A DNA stretch of 64,000 nt, taken from Ascaphus truei. Lineage: Eukaryota > Chordata > Amphibia > Anura > Ascaphidae. Numbering within the stretch: the stretch's first letter is position 1; the number at the start of each line of letters is the position of its first letter. Both the position numbers and the translations under genes were made by a program. Under the pieces are notes generated by a model, which saw nothing but the letters and a program-made list of their open reading frames with translations, did no database searches and had not been told where the DNA came from. Below, piece by piece: positions 20,533 through 33,060 of the stretch. Location: assembly GCA_036426205.1 (NCBI GenBank), contig WSYH01000268.1, positions 62,001 to 126,000 of the forward strand, given 5' to 3'.

Positions 20533-21083
20533 AAGTGTTTAATATATTTTAATAATTCCACATAGGTTCAGGTCACGAGGCTGGGCATCATTCAGACGTC
20601 ACACTAATCGGTTCACCCTGTTCAACATTAAAAAAAAAGATTCCTAGATGATGACAGGCTGAGCGCGTCACGTGGGGTGCGGGGTGTGTGTCGGATATTT
20701 CCGTCGTGCTGGGAATGTTCACACTCGCCCACAGACGGAGGCACGCCACGCGGCCACGCATGTCGTGAAGCAACAAGTGTGCTCCTCCCTTTCAGAGACC
20801 CACGCTCTTCCCACAACATTTAAAACTGAGTGCCGGGGGAGGCTGGACAGCCCCTCTGCAACTGCCTCTTACCTTCCTCCGGCTTCTCCTATCGCATCTT
20901 TCTGAGGTGACACCACGACGTTGTGAGAAGGAGACATGAGGAGATGACGGATAGAAGCTAAGAGGCCCTTTTGCTCTCCCCCTGGCACCGAGCCCCGCCA
21001 AAGAAAACCCGGTCCCGGGTTTGGCAGTGTGGGTGGGGAAAATTGTATCAGCCTGAGCAGCAGCACACAACATTACAACAATA
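20533..21083. other. Unassigned
   Basis: CpG-rich around 20,660-20,770 with ccacgcggccacgcatgtcg. Otherwise no repeat ends or protein motifs I recognise. Confidence 0.3.
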
Positions 21084-21406
21084 TACAGGCATACCGCCGC
21101 ATTACGTACGCAATGGACCGGAGCATTATGTAAAGCGAAAATTACTTAAGTGAAGCACTACCTTTTCCACTTATCGATGCATGTACTGTACTGCATCATC
21201 ATATACGTGCATAACCGATGTAATAACGCATTGTAACGGCTCTTAGTCTCCCCCGCTTGCCACAGCTTGGTACAGTAGGGAGCCGGTATGGCTGTTCAGG
21301 ACGTGCTGACACGGCGCAGCGTAGCGGCCTTTTTGCCTATTGGGCTAATGTACTTACTACCGCGAGTGTACTTAAATTGAGTGTCCTTAAACGGGGTATG
21401 CCTGTA
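21084..21406. mobile_element. Tc1/mariner-like MITE
   Basis: The ends tacaggcatacc and ggggtatgcctgta are complementary, with TA at both borders as expected for Tc1/mariner insertion. The interior contains ccacttatcgatgca and tacagtagggagccggtat, which recur inverted at 29,840-30,020. No transposase. Confidence 0.7.
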
Positions 21407-21409
21407 AAC

Positions 21410-22735
21410 CAATTGAAAAATGGAAAGATGCCTTAAAAGCAACAGACCTGTGCCAGCGGTTTGTAAAAGCACAAGGAAAAGAAAGCAGGATATTCTCAAA
21501 GGAGTTAGCAATATTATAAAGGCTAAAAGACCGCTTAAGGAAATTAGGCAGACACAGAGATGCGAAGATAGGTCAGGACAATGAGGCAAGCAATATCAAA
21601 GGCAAGAGCAAAAACATCCATCAGACAATTTTTTCTTATTAGGTGTATAAGAAAGAGAGAAAAAATCAGGAGGGGTAGTAAGGAGACCAACTTATATATT
21701 TTTCTCTCATTCTCACATGTGAAGGAAGGCCATAGTTAGGAAACTGGAATAAATGGAAAGATTGGGCACAGTCCCATTTACAGAGGAGAGAATCCTAATT
21801 AACTCTCAAATGAACACGTCAATGGGCGCATGATGGATTAAATCCAACAATTTATACGAGCTTATGGAGGCTGGCAACACCAAGAACAAACTATTTAACC
21901 ACTCACTATTAACAGTGTAAGATACAGATGATTGAAAATAACAAACACAGTTCCTCTTCACAAAAGCAGAAGTAGGGATGAGGCAGGCAATTACAGACAT
22001 GTAGACCTGACATCAGTAGGGTGGAAATAATTTGAAACACTCCTAAAAGATTGATCTTGGGTGATCTAAGTAATAGATCAGGTGGAGTTGTATATGTATT
22101 TGCATACGCTATGTTTACCCAGGCTTTTGACACTTTCCCACATAGAAGTGGTTGACGCACCCACTTGGATTCCAGTACTCCCTGGGGAATCCCGGGCCAG
22201 TAACAATGGGATGCTGGTGCTCTGTAAGGCGGCTTCGACGTCTGGCTGCCATGTTAATCATGATAAAGGGTTTCTAGACACTTCTAATGACATTGTTACA
22301 TTGTACAGTAAATTGCTAGAAGAACGTGTCCGTGTCGGTTGTAACAGCGCATGGTGTGGGCATAGGCAAAGATATTCCGTGTGCATCTGCCAGACACATA
22401 CTGATTGCACTTACATAAACACCCACAAATATGAGAGCGCTGATGACGGATGGACCACCGATAAGTTCGTGACAGGACCACGGGTAGTCGCGGAGCATAG
22501 TGTTTACTCATCACTCTTTTTGCATACTGTAAACCGTAAGGTCTGGACACATCTATATTTTTCAGCTATAATCAACAGTAGGCAAGCAATGTAACAACAT
22601 AATGTGGTAATACACATGGGAGGGTACTGTTTACACCCACAACGATACAGGTTGTGTTCTAGTTACATATGATCATTGGTAAGACCTCACATTGGAGTAC
22701 TTTGTTCAGTTCTGGAGACCACATGGAAATGTTTG
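21410..22735 (+). pseudogene. Decayed LINE (CR1/L2-like) reverse transcriptase
   Basis: Fragments in changing frames match the order of a non-LTR retrotransposon. They include aattacagacatgtagacct (an N-Y-R-P-V-x-L-T-S-type block, about 21,988), caggcttttgacactttccc encoding A-F-D-T-F-P-H (about 22,121), and agacctcacattggagta, an R-P-H-L-E-Y-type C-terminal block (about 22,683). Stops and indels break every domain and the F-A-D-D box is not identifiable. It is plus-strand, long dead, with no intact 5' or 3' end. Confidence 0.65.
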
Positions 22736-22956
22736 CTCTGCGATGGGGCCCCCCACTCCCTAAGCTGCTAATGACAGTGTGCATTAAATCTTATGTCCCA
22801 CCGCCTTGTGCAATTACAGTTCCACAGAGTAAGAAGATAAACAAACTGTATTCACCAGCGTCCATGCATTAAGTATCTGACTGGAGCAGGGGATGGCATA
22901 TATGGCCCTTGATTGTATATTTCATTGTTTTATATGTTGCCTACCAGTGGTCTAAT
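22736..22956. other. Unassigned
   Basis: Likely the eroded 3' part of the preceding LINE. Nothing diagnostic. Confidence 0.25.
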
Positions 22957-23310
22957 CAGGGGTTGCCGCAAACTTAGAAGCTGCGAACCCCCCTGCCTGC
23001 TCCCTTCAACTGCTACTCTGCCGCACCCTTACCCCTCTTTGTCGGCGTCAAATGATGCCGTAGAGTCATGTGACATCAAATCATGTGACACGCAGCCATC
23101 ATTTGATCGCCCCGTTGCCATAGCGCCATGTGACGTCACTGACACACGCAGCAGTCATTTGATGCCGTTTGCCATAGCGACGCTCATCCCATACCACTCT
23201 GAATCCACTGTGTAAGGTATAGTTCAGAGGCTTTCACACGATCCCCCCCCGGCATTTCATTTTATAGGCCGGGACGAGCGCAGGGCCTCTGCAACCGCCG
23301 TGCACCCCTG
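22957..23310. mobile_element. hAT-type MITE
   Basis: It starts caggggttgccgcaaactt and ends gccgtgcacccctg. The interior has repeated inverted gatgccgt / catgtgacgtcac motifs and ccggcatttc, shared with 17,161-17,355. No perfect 8-bp duplication was seen. Confidence 0.55.
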
Positions 23311-25256
23311 AACAATCCAGTGCCACCCTTCGGGGTCCCCGCTCAAACCGAGCGTACTCGCGATGCTCTATAAACGGGGTTGAGCCTGTGCCATTAAAAG
23401 GAGGGAGCTGAACCTCCCCACAAGCTGCTCAATAAGCAGTTACAGTGTTGATTGGTCAATACATTAATCACAACAAAACCGAATAAGCGTTGCCCACTGG
23501 AAGAACGTAGACACCTCTGTTTTGAGAAATTTCAAATTTAGAAGGAAAAGCTCAAACTATTTGCGAAGCAAATTGGAAGAAGATGCAGGATCTCTATTCC
23601 AAGCGCTTCACAATTGGATCATCTTGAAAGGTATTTAAATGTAAGTCAACACCTCCTTTGCTATACCACAGAGTATCCTGAGAACTGCGCTGTCCTCTGG
23701 CAGGAAAGGTTTGATAGCTTGTAACTCAAAAGCAAATTAACATTTTTTGTTGCGATGGTCGTGTACTTTCTCTGACCAACATGGGAGGTTCTTCATTGAT
23801 CAATGTGTGTGCTGAGCATTACTAAGACCTCCACGGATACAGATTTGGCCAGGCCTATTTCCCCTGCCGTCTTCCTTAACGGTAACAACACGTCTGAGTC
23901 CTCTTTCATGGATTAACTTGCTGCGGGGTCAATATCCTTGCTTTTTACGCTTCCGCAATGCTCTGAGGCTGAGGCCCCGCTGTTGTTCGTGGCCGGCTCG
24001 GCGGCCGCGGGCCACCAGCCCCCTTTCCTCCAGTCGGAGGTCCCCGCTGGGCGGCCTCAGACGGGGCTACGCCGCTGTGACGCGTCAGCCGGCGAGGGCT
24101 TGCAGCGTCTGGTGATCAGAAGCGCGACGCGTCACGTGGTGCACGATTCCGCCCAATGAGAGGGATGGGAAGCGGCTACGGGGATGGAAGGGAGGGCGGC
24201 TCCGGGGAGGGAAGGAGGTGGCTCCGGGAGGGAGTGCGGCTCCCCTCTCCCCATGTTTTGCTTCAGGGTGTATGGGGCCCCGATCCGCTCACTGTTTTCT
24301 CCCCGAAGGAGGGGGGGGGCTGTGACAGCCGCTGTTTACAACACAGGCCTGGAGGACATTAGCCCCCGCATGGCCGCACCCCTTCTACCCTTTTGGCCAC
24401 GCACGCTCCAGCTCCTACTCCCTACAGACCACAGAGAGCGTCAAGTGCCTCTCCACGCGCCGCTGTCTGCATTGCGGCTCGTAGTTTGATGCAGCGGGGC
24501 TTAGTCTTAGCTTGGACTTCAAGGGAGTAATTCTGGCTACGTCTGTATCTTCACAGTACAACCTTCGCCGACTTCTCCAGGTCCAATACAAGGCAACTAA
24601 AGTATACAACATACAGTATTTGTAACATATCCATGAAGTTGTTCTACGGTCCGTGAGTGCCTGATTTATTTCACTATGAACAATGTACCCCAGTAAAATA
24701 GCTCGTTGCACTTCTTATCTTTTTGGACGTTATTTCAGGATGCTTTGTCTTAGTGTGCCGCACTAATTAGGAACACACACTGTTATGTTGTGCAAAAGCA
24801 AATGTGAGATCCCTGCTTGCTATTGGATTTCCTGTTATCTAACGCTTACTTTCAGAGTTTGGCTGACTATAATGTATTCACTAATATCTGATTCTCCTCT
24901 CTAACAGCCGACCACAGTTATCTTTCTCCGTTATTGTAACACGATTCAATAATCGCAGCCGCCCCATCACCCAGGTTTATAATACAACTGATAGCACCAA
25001 TGGGGAGGATTGCCAGTCTGGTATGAGAGGTGTTTCGCCAACACCCAAGATTAGGGAACAGAACACTCCCAAGCGCAAATCGCTGCGCCCCTGAGGTCTT
25101 ACAAAAGGGAAAAACACATAGTGCAAATGTTATTTAACACGTAATGCCATTAAAGTAATGAAATCTGCCCTCGACACGTGTGTATGGGATATCTTATGCC
25201 GTTTCCTATATTTCTGATCTGGAGCAGTTTTTCGAACAAGGAATTCTCACCGGCCA
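23311..25256. other. Unassigned mosaic
   Basis: A mariner-like end (ctataaacggggttgagcct) occurs near 23,369-23,390. 23,990-24,300 is GC-rich with ggccggctcggcggccgcgg and some CpG clustering. No gene, LTR or inverted repeat could be delimited. Confidence 0.3.
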
Positions 25257-25650
25257 TACATCTTCTTTTTATGATTTGGGTGAGGGTTTTTTTGTATGGA
25301 TTTGTGTGAGGGTTTTAATGGGGGGGCGGGGTGGCTTGTATGTATTTGGGGGTACTTTAGTGTGGCTGGATTGTGTTGTGTGTGTATGCGGGGGGATGGA
25401 GGCGAGGTGTGATATTGTAGTGATTTGAGGGCAGACGATTGTTGATGTGTGGGGTAAGTTGATCGACGAGGGGGAGATGCGAGTAGTGTACACTAGATAC
25501 TTGGGTGTGGGACGTGGAGTGAAGAAGAGGGGTAGAGTGAGACCACAGAAGCGGGGGGAAATAGAAGCACGAGGCTTGCGAGGTGTGAAAGGGGGGTCTC
25601 CCTATACCGCCGACATGGGGGGGGGGGGGGGCTCGGGGGGGGGGCATGGT
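25257..25650. repeat. C-depleted G/T/A-rich tract with G runs
   Basis: On the plus strand C is rare across about 350 bp (gtgtggctggattgtgttgt, ggcgaggtgtgatattgtag). It ends in two G runs (about 25,616-25,630 and 25,635-25,644) that could form a G-quadruplex. Composition resembles 35,580-36,870. Confidence 0.6.
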
Positions 25651-26201
25651 CGTTACTCTTGTCCTGGGCCCCAGGAAATCTGTCGACGGCCCTGCTTGGA
25701 GCTGAATGGTCTCTTCAGCTTGACCACTATATTTGGCGGATAAAGACGTGCGCTGAGCTAGGAACTAGCTGTGGGAGAGAAAGTAACGCCTATAGGGGTG
25801 GGTGTCATGGTATCATTAGATGACCAGGCAACATCCTAACTTGATTATTTTAATTATTCAGTAAGGCGACATCTATCAGAAAAGTTAACCGTTACTCTCA
25901 AGTAGAAATCTCATGTTTTTAAGACTGATTTAATTACAGTAATTTTAAGTTCAGGCATTTCCCGTCAAGGCGCTAACATACGGGACAGCTATGTGTCACG
26001 ACAGACCTTTCGGGGACAACGGGACAAGTGAAATAAGGGACAATTCCATATATATATGGGACGTCGGGCATATATGATGATATGCATTAAAGCCACTTCT
26101 CCACTGTCAGAGAAGATATGACCTCCATTCAAATGTATACAACTCAGAGCTTCTGTGATATGGAGACGCATTTCACAGCATATTGAATAAGGGCCGTAGG
26201 G
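25651..26201. other. Unassigned
   Basis: No recognisable repeat termini or coding motifs. Confidence 0.25.
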
Positions 26202-26396
26202 CAGCAGTGTATAACTCCAGTCCTGAAGGACTACCAACAGGTCAGATTTTCAGGCTATCCCTGCTTCTGCACAAGTGGCTCAATCAGTTGCTCGGTCAAA
26301 GACTGAGCCACTGATTGAGCCACCGGTGCTGAAGCAGGGATATCCTTAAAACCTGACCTGTTGGTGGCCCTTGAGGATTGGAGTTGACCACTCCTG
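26202..26396. mobile_element. hAT-type palindromic MITE, copy B
   Basis: Same family as 17,364-17,587. The left end is cagcagtgtataactccag and the right end attggagttgaccactcctg. The interior has gactgagccactgattgagc and gctgaagcagggatatcctt. Putative target duplications ccgtaggg and ccctagta are only partly alike, consistent with age. Confidence 0.82.
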
Positions 26397-26869
26397 CCCT
26401 AGTAACAAAGACTTAATGGAAGGTATATGCCCAACTCCTAAAATATGCACCTCTACTTGCATCATACTCGAGTTAGTTCTTCAGTGTCTTCCAAAGTATT
26501 CTAATGATAAAAAGATTATATGTAATCACAGGTTTTCATCATATATAGCGGAGAGGTATTATATGTTTCTTAATCATTTATATCCCAAAATGTATTGTTT
26601 TTCCTGCACACCACAGGATTAGTCAAAAAGTGAACTGTACATGATGTAGACAGTCTTACTTAATGCCGGTGTGAAGAAGGGAAGACAGACACACACCTCC
26701 GAGACAGAGGCAGCACAACGTCTCAGGTACACCTGGGGGAATGGGGTTTCTTGTCCCAAAACGTTGTGCTGTCATTTCTTCATCTCAGAAATACACATTA
26801 AGAAAGCAATAAACGCAGGCGATTTAATTTTGCTAATTTTATTCTTTTTTTTTTTTAACATTGCATTGA
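26397..26869. other. Unassigned
   Basis: A short inverted pair ctcaggtacacc / acgttgtgctgtcatttctt (about 26,700-26,790) surrounds acgtctcagg, hinting at an old repeat. A T run precedes the next element. Confidence 0.25.
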
Positions 26870-27250
26870 AGCAGGGGGTCTCCGGAGCTGAACCCCATTA
26901 ATTTCGGCTCCGGAGACCCCCTGCTTCTGGATATACAGACCTTTGTAGGGGGCGCCAGTAGCTGCTCCGCTCGGCTAGCAGAGTTCATGTAATTGCGGCA
27001 TTTCAAAACTCCTGCGCCCTGCGGTCCAATAGGAAGCTGTGACATCATCAAGTTCAACTTCCCATTGTCCCGCTTGACGTGGGAGCTTTAAACTTGCAGA
27101 AGATACCGACACTCCAAGAGCTGGTCTGTATCTTGAGGGAGCAGAGGGTCCCCGGAGCTAAAATTAAAGTTCAGCTCCAAAGACTCCCGGCTAAAAATCC
27201 TGTGTGGAAAAAAAATCACAATAAAAAAAACACGAATTGCTCCTTTAAAT
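26870..27250. mobile_element. MITE-like repeat with ctccggagctgaa hairpin, copy 1
   Basis: An inverted pair gcagggggtctccggagctg / ctccggagaccccctgc opens the segment (26,870-26,925). It ends in gaattgctcctttaa. Related copies at 42,126-42,490 and 44,848-45,060 share aaaggagcagtc, tctccggagctgaa and the snrichment order, so this is a dispersed family whose edge motif is AAAGGAGCA. Confidence 0.5.
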
Positions 27251-28203
27251 AGTCTGATTAGACCTTTTCATCCAATGTGTAAGTCTATCTTCCCTTCCTC
27301 GTATTGTTTTTGTTTAATAATTACAAACTGATCATGAAATCAGTGTTGGAACTACAACTGGTGCCGCCGATACAAGGCACCGGGGGCTCTTTGTCCAAGC
27401 CCCCATCTTATTCAAAATTCCCCCTGGCGTTCCTAACGGTGACGAGCCAGCGCTGCCGCTAACAATTCTGCTGTGTAACTTTTCCCAAGCTCGGCAGATA
27501 TCAATCACCGTAGAGCAGGGCAAATTTCTGTCCCAGAATCCATAGCACTGCAGGGGCGCACTGGGAAAGTGAGGCATGGATGGGGCAGGCAATTGGGCCA
27601 ACGCTTCTACTGCGCTGCCCCTAAATCCAATTGACCAGAAGGTTCTTTTGGATTCTGTGCACCCTGTTGTGCTTAGTCTTACCCTTTTGTACCCTCACCA
27701 GAAGAACTGTTTTCCTTGACCTTGGAGCCTGAGATGGAGATCCCCTTCGCCCGTTTTTACCTATCCCCATAATAATACTTAGAATAGATGAACACACACA
27801 GGTCGTGGCTTTTATTAGAATACATCTTGTAACCCGATAAGTGCTAACTCTGCCAGAGTGATCAACCAAGGGGCAAAGGCCAATGGTACTCAAACCATGG
27901 ACCGCAACTCCCACCTAGAAGGGCATCGTGCCGGCCCGGAAGTTAAGCGAGAATGGGCATCAGGAAGTAACGCTTAAATGAGCTCTGCCTTCTCACCACT
28001 CCCAGCCCCTTCAGGGCCTTACCAAACCATAGGGCCCCGTCTGGCAAGGTTAGAGCGCACTTGCCTTCAACAGCCGCTACGACAAAGGCAACACCATGCC
28101 TCAAAATGCCCTCCGCAAAAGAATAAACACTCATTTAAGTATTTCTCTAACTTTTCTCTCACTTTTAGAAGTGCAAGCGTTAAACAGTGTTACAGCATAA
28201 AAG
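27251..28203. other. Unassigned
   Basis: No gene. 27,340-27,600 reads like an old hAT fragment (cagtgttggaactacaac), but its partner end is missing. Confidence 0.25.
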
Positions 28204-29140
28204 TGTAACCCCCCCTCCCTGCCCCCATCTGGGATTACTATGGGCAGTTCAGGAGTTAAAGCCCCTAAAGGGTTAACTGCATGGGTTGTTGTAAAGTACT
28301 GTGCCCTTTCCTAAATTTGTTGCAAAGTAGCTCAGCAGAAGCTTAGTCACGCCCACCTTCCAGAAGGGGTTCATCCTGTCAATTAGTATAGGACACAAAG
28401 TATTTTTTTTTAGCTCCACCAACTTCTGGAAGATGTTTAGTCTGCCACCTGGGTCAGAATAATTGAGGATTATTCAAACCTTTCCCCCTTTATCCAGGGG
28501 GACGGTGACATCACAGAACGATATAAATAGAGCTGTAGAAGCTTCTAGACCTGTAGGTCCTTGGAGGAGTCACAGAGGAGGGATCTCACTTGTAGATACT
28601 GTGTTATGTTTAAGTGTATAGTTATGGTTAAGGATGACTTGTCACCTTCATTATTTTATAGTTGGGTAATGTGCCCCTTCTAGTCAGAGCCCATAGTAAT
28701 GGTCTGCAGTTGTTCATCTGCCCTGAAAGAGGAGGGTGAATGGTACTCTGGGGGGAATCCTTTTAAATAGAGGGTTCCGGAGCACCGCAGGATTGGCACA
28801 TACAGCCCAGTTTCAAAGGCGAGCCCCCTCTGATGCCTTGGGATAAGGAGGATGCTCCTCAGAGTGATGGGATGGTGGGAGTATCTCTACTATGGGTGCT
28901 GGTAGGAAGGAGACAAACCCAAACACAGATCAAGTACTAAGGGTACCAAGTTAAGAACCTCCTTAGCAGAGTGCTGTCTGGGGAAGAATACCAAATGCAA
29001 CTACTGTACATTATTATCGAGTTACTGTCTATGTGAAGTTTTTCTTTCATGTGGATCCAACTTAATGGATCCAATAAAGTTCTTTGTTTGCGCTACCAAA
29101 AGTTCCTGGCGCCCTTCATTCAACCTCAATGCTTACTACA
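28204..29140 (+). mobile_element. Possible solo LTR
   Basis: Bounded by tgtaaccccccc and gcttactaca (TG...CA). Inside are a TATA-like gatataaatagag (28,520-28,532) and a polyadenylation signal aataaa (29,073-29,078) in LTR-like order. No second copy, primer site or target duplication was found, so the assignment rests on layout alone. Confidence 0.35.
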
Positions 29141-29659
29141 CCAGCCGGCCCGGACGCCAGCACCCTGAGAAGGTATGAGAGACTCTGAGTACCACCACTG
29201 TATGTAACACACTTCGATGTGACACACTTTTTGAGCCAGGTAAAGAGGGGTTACAACAAGTATGACATCATAAAAAAGGGACGGGAGGGCGGGAACTTTC
29301 CTGGCAAGGCGTGGACTGTCTTTCCTCCCCTGCACAGAATCTATATATCACCGTCCAAGCTCCCCTCCCCCCGCGTCACAGTAGGGGGAAGCCTCGTCTG
29401 TCGGTCATGTCACCCTGTCGCCTAGGTGCTCAAAGCCACTTTGTCGTCATCGAACCGCTTAAATATAAAATAAAAATATAAAAAGTCCTTCTACTTCTGT
29501 ATTTAAAACCCCAGCGTGACTGTTATGCAAGTTTCCTCCAGAGCAAACCAGATCTTCCTGTTATGTCATAAAAAGGGGTGTGTGAAAACACCCAATACAC
29601 AGTACTAAAGCCAGTACCCCAGCAAAGTTACATTCATATTAGTAAACAACAGATCATTT
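29141..29659. other. Unassigned
   Basis: Mixed-composition sequence without recognised repeats. The boundary with the preceding putative LTR is uncertain. Confidence 0.25.
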
Positions 29660-30197
29660 AGGGTGACCAGATTCTCACAAGTAGAAACTGGGACACATGA
29701 AAAAATTATTTGTAATAAAAATGACATCGCTTAAAAAATAAATATTATAATGGTAAAGACATATTTTCAGTAGCCCCATACCCCTGTGTTCGTACGCTCG
29801 CTTTGCGAGTCCGGACACTTATTCTGCCCTACAGACCGCCGTAGTAGTCACGTGCTGATTCCCCTCGCCCAATAGGCAAACGGCAGCTCACGCATGCGCC
29901 TGTCAGCACGTCCTGAACAGCAATACCGGCTCCCTACCTGTACCAAAGCATCGATAAGTGGAAAAAGGTAGTGCTTTACATACATGCTCTGGACCCCTTG
30001 CATACATTAATGCGGGGTATGCCTGTATTTGTCTAACAGCGGACCCATGTCTGTTGTATTATTGATTTATTTCAGTTTCCTAACATAACACAAACTCTCG
30101 AGTGTAGCAAAATGACGGTTTGGTTTACATTAATAAATCGTTTAATTAGTTTACCAATGTATTTCAAATGTTTACTCTTTAATATGACCGATTTAGA
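29660..30197. mobile_element. Left part of a DNA-transposon-like repeat split by the Gypsy element
   Basis: It starts agggtgaccagattctc. The matching inverted end atgtatggttaccct is at 40,772-40,786, beyond the Gypsy element. Within this part a mariner-like MITE end (gcggggtatgcctgta, ending 30,027) and internal sequence inverted relative to 21,084-21,406 show a second, earlier insertion. So three nesting levels can be read here. Confidence 0.6.
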
Positions 30198-31526
30198 TGT
30201 AGCCAGGTCCCCCTCGCGCGCTCAACCCCCCTTCCCTCTGTCCCTGCGAGCCGCTCGTTGCCCGGTAGTCAGGGACGCGAGCGGCATAGGAAATCCCTGG
30301 TAGCTAGGGACGCAGCGGGCCGGTTGCCGGGGACGCGATCGGGCCGTTGCTAAGGCCGGCGATCGCTTTGCCACCGCCGCGGCTGTCAGGGCGCCCGCCA
30401 TTACCAGCTGTTGCGCATGGCTGCGAGGGCAGGAAAACAGCGCGGGAGGCCCCCCACACACTCACCGCACACCCCAGGCGGAAAAGGACAGCCCCAGGGT
30501 GCACAGGGGCAAACACATGTGACGCAGGGAGCCAATCGAAGCCTGGATTCCCCTGCTCCCAGAGATACTATTTCGCGGGTTTTTGCAGAGGAAGTGAGTC
30601 AGAGCCGGACCAGCTAGGGTAAGAGGGTGTATGCAAGGTCAGTGACCCTCTGCATTAGGCCATCAGCCCCCAGGCCCCCCGCCAGTTAGGTCCTGAGCCA
30701 CTTAATAGCTGTGTGAGTATAGGGACAGGCCCTAGATAGGGACACTGACCCATTTATTGGTAGCTTAGTCAGGGACACAGTGCTAAAGCCGTCGGCCCTG
30801 CGAGGTGGTTCTGGGCTCAGACACTATCAAAGACCCTGGGACAAGGTTATATATCCGCGCTGGAATTCAACCCAACGCTGTGGAGGACAGCGTCGGATCG
30901 AGCCGAACTCCCGGTGATATCGCGGTACCCGTGGCTGACCCGGGCTGTAACCTGCAACTCACGTGCACCAACCAGGGCCTATCACCAGACATAGTGCTGC
31001 TGCAGTCACACATACATATGCAGACATTGGTATATGATTTTGGGAGTGCAAGACATTTGGGTGGGAGTTACTGGACACAGGGTGGGGTCACTCTGCTAGA
31101 GGTGTAGCGTCCGCCGTGACGCCTAGTAGTGGTAGCGTCCCCGTGACGCCTAGAGGTGGTAGCTGCCGCCGTGACGCCTAGAGTGGTAGCCGTCCGCCGT
31201 GATGCCTAGAGTTGGTTAGCGTCCGCCGTGGCGCATGTGTTGATATGTAATGTGATAGTTGTTGCTGCTGTAGTAAATCAATAGTATAGAGCTGTCTGTG
31301 TGTCATTGTGTATTGTCCTGCGAGGAACTACTTCCCCTCTGGTGGGAGCCATCGCAGGTGGAGGGCGCTGCATCATTAGTATTGTAATTGATTGCCCCAG
31401 GTTCCCTTAGCGGAGGCTCAGCCCTTCTGTGAGCCAACAGTATACGCACCACCACCCCCTTGTGTACTTGCATTGTTCTCTCCACGCACGCGGTATATGC
31501 GATTGGGTGGGTGATATACCGTTACA
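30198..31526 (+). mobile_element. 5' LTR of a Ty3/Gypsy retrotransposon
   Basis: It starts tgtagccaggtccccctcgc and ends gtgatataccgttaca, forming a 1.3-kb LTR almost colinear with 39,308-40,626. Near the 3' end lies a tandem array of about 31-bp units, cgtccgccgtgacgcctaga (31,103-31,232). The two LTRs differ mainly by single-base indels at and around homopolymers. Promoter elements are not obvious. The LTR would drive element transcription. Confidence 0.92.
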
Positions 31527-31550
31527 TTTGGAGGCGCTGCTGAGCATCTT
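31527..31550 (+). promoter_or_regulatory. Candidate primer binding site
   Basis: Directly after the 5' LTR the sequence reads tttggaggcgctgctgagc, the position and TGG-like start expected for a tRNA primer site. I cannot name the tRNA. A similar ggtggaggcgctgca lies inside the LTR. Confidence 0.45.
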
Positions 31551-31588
31551 AACCTTGGGGTGCCCTATTCAGAACCAAAATCAGCATC

Positions 31589-33060
31589 ATGGTATCCCCT
31601 CTCCACGCCAAGAGGTCCCCGCGTGGCCACCACCGTCCGTGAACCACCTAGACACGTGGTTGCAGTAGTGGAACGTCCCGGCGTTATGGCCTAAACTGAC
31701 ATCCGAACTCCCTGAGCAAGCTCTTAGGCGCAGATATAATATGGTACCGCTGGCAGGATGTTCTGACTCTAACTTATCATTTGATTGCACTACTATTCAC
31801 CGTATGCCGGACATAGGCCCTGAAGTCGGCCCTCGAATATTCTAGTAGCCCCCGAGTGCCCACCAGAAGGCTACCCCCTTATATACTCGGACTTGCCAGT
31901 AATACGGGAAATGTTCTCTCGCTCAGAGCCCTCCTCAAGTCCCGACGAACCGTCCACCGTACCTGGACGCCACTTACCCCCCCCGTGTCCATTACCCCAC
32001 AAACCGGGTTGACTGTCCCCATCCCAAAGTCTCCCTTTACCCCAAGCGCCCTTCCGGACGCCATAGTTGGCTGACGTCCCCCCTCTCCACCCGACCACCG
32101 ACCCCGCGGGTAAACTTTAACTTCGGCCTATCGGCGGAAGAGCAACGAACGAGGTTCCATAATGGGGTGTGACGCTACCACCCAATTCGTAGAATCCCTC
32201 ACTGTGTGCCTCCCAGTCTCAATTTATAGGAAGCTAAGAGGCCTTCTCTGGAGTACTTCCAATCCCCGGGGGAAGACGGAATAGCCTGTGGAGGGAGAAT
32301 GCAGTAAGTAGTAGGGGTGGTCGTTTGCACCTGACACTGTAAGCGGCAGCGTATTATGGAATGCCTCAGCCCCCTGCGTCTACTATGTTGACCATCCACA
32401 GGGACCAACACCCAGAGTTGACAGGCGTCGGAAATGGTGCGTTCCTGTTGGGGCGTACGACTAGCAGAAGACGAAGGAGCGCTCTGGACTAAGTACTTCC
32501 GTCTTTATCAAAGGAAGGAAGGACCTGTCGGCCTTCACCACCGCCTACAGCTGGTCCTCGGGTCCTACTCAATCGTAAGCTGTGTCTCCGCCTCGGGTAT
32601 GGATGAAGCTCTCCATAAGCAGTATCTGCGGGGATCAAGCCCCACTCACCCCATAGCCAACATGCTCCGCCAGCAAGATAATGGACGGGGCCCCTACAAG
32701 TTTCACCGAGTTGCTGAGGCAAGTGAAACTACAGAAGCTATGTTATGCTGCCACTCCACCGCTGCCCTAGAGCTCCTCTGCCTCCAGGGAAAGAGCCCTA
32801 CGTAAAAGAGGGAAGAGTCTGCTGCCTTGTCCAAGGGTGTACAAACCAAGACCCCCCGACCGACCACCTTTCCCCGTCCACGGTTCGGCCCGGAAAGCCG
32901 CCCGGTGTATTGCTATAACTGCGGCAAGAAGGGCCCACGAAGCCGTAACTCTGGCCCAGAAAAAGGAAAGGTCACCCTGAGGAAACACCCCTTCCGATAG
33001 AGGAAAAACAGCCCGATCTATTGTCTGCAGTGTACCAATGGCAGAAGCTGACCTCGAGCC
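31589..33060 (+). pseudogene. Gypsy gag region
   Basis: Several short frames in all phases cover the place where gag is expected, between primer site and protease. The clearest landmark is near 32,911: tgctataactgcggcaagaa encodes C-Y-N-C-G-K-K, the first half of a retroviral-type CCHC zinc knuckle. The His/Cys second half is disturbed. Gag would form the virus-like particle. Frame changes every 100-200 bp make this copy noncoding as assembled, but the indel pattern is that of uncorrected sequencing as much as of decay. Confidence 0.6.

Noticed and set aside
19012..20565. Long Pro/Ala/Ser-rich frames on both strands
   Set aside because: They arise from the C-rich minisatellites and GC-rich core. 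All phases are open and no domain is visible.
27920..27965. 5S rRNA-like words (ggcccggaagttaagcgaga)
   Set aside because: Only one short word resembles 5S RNA. The internal control boxes and the rest of the gene are absent.
28204..29140. Full-length retrovirus starting at this putative LTR
   Set aside because: No primer site, gag/pol motif or second LTR follows. At most it is a solo LTR.
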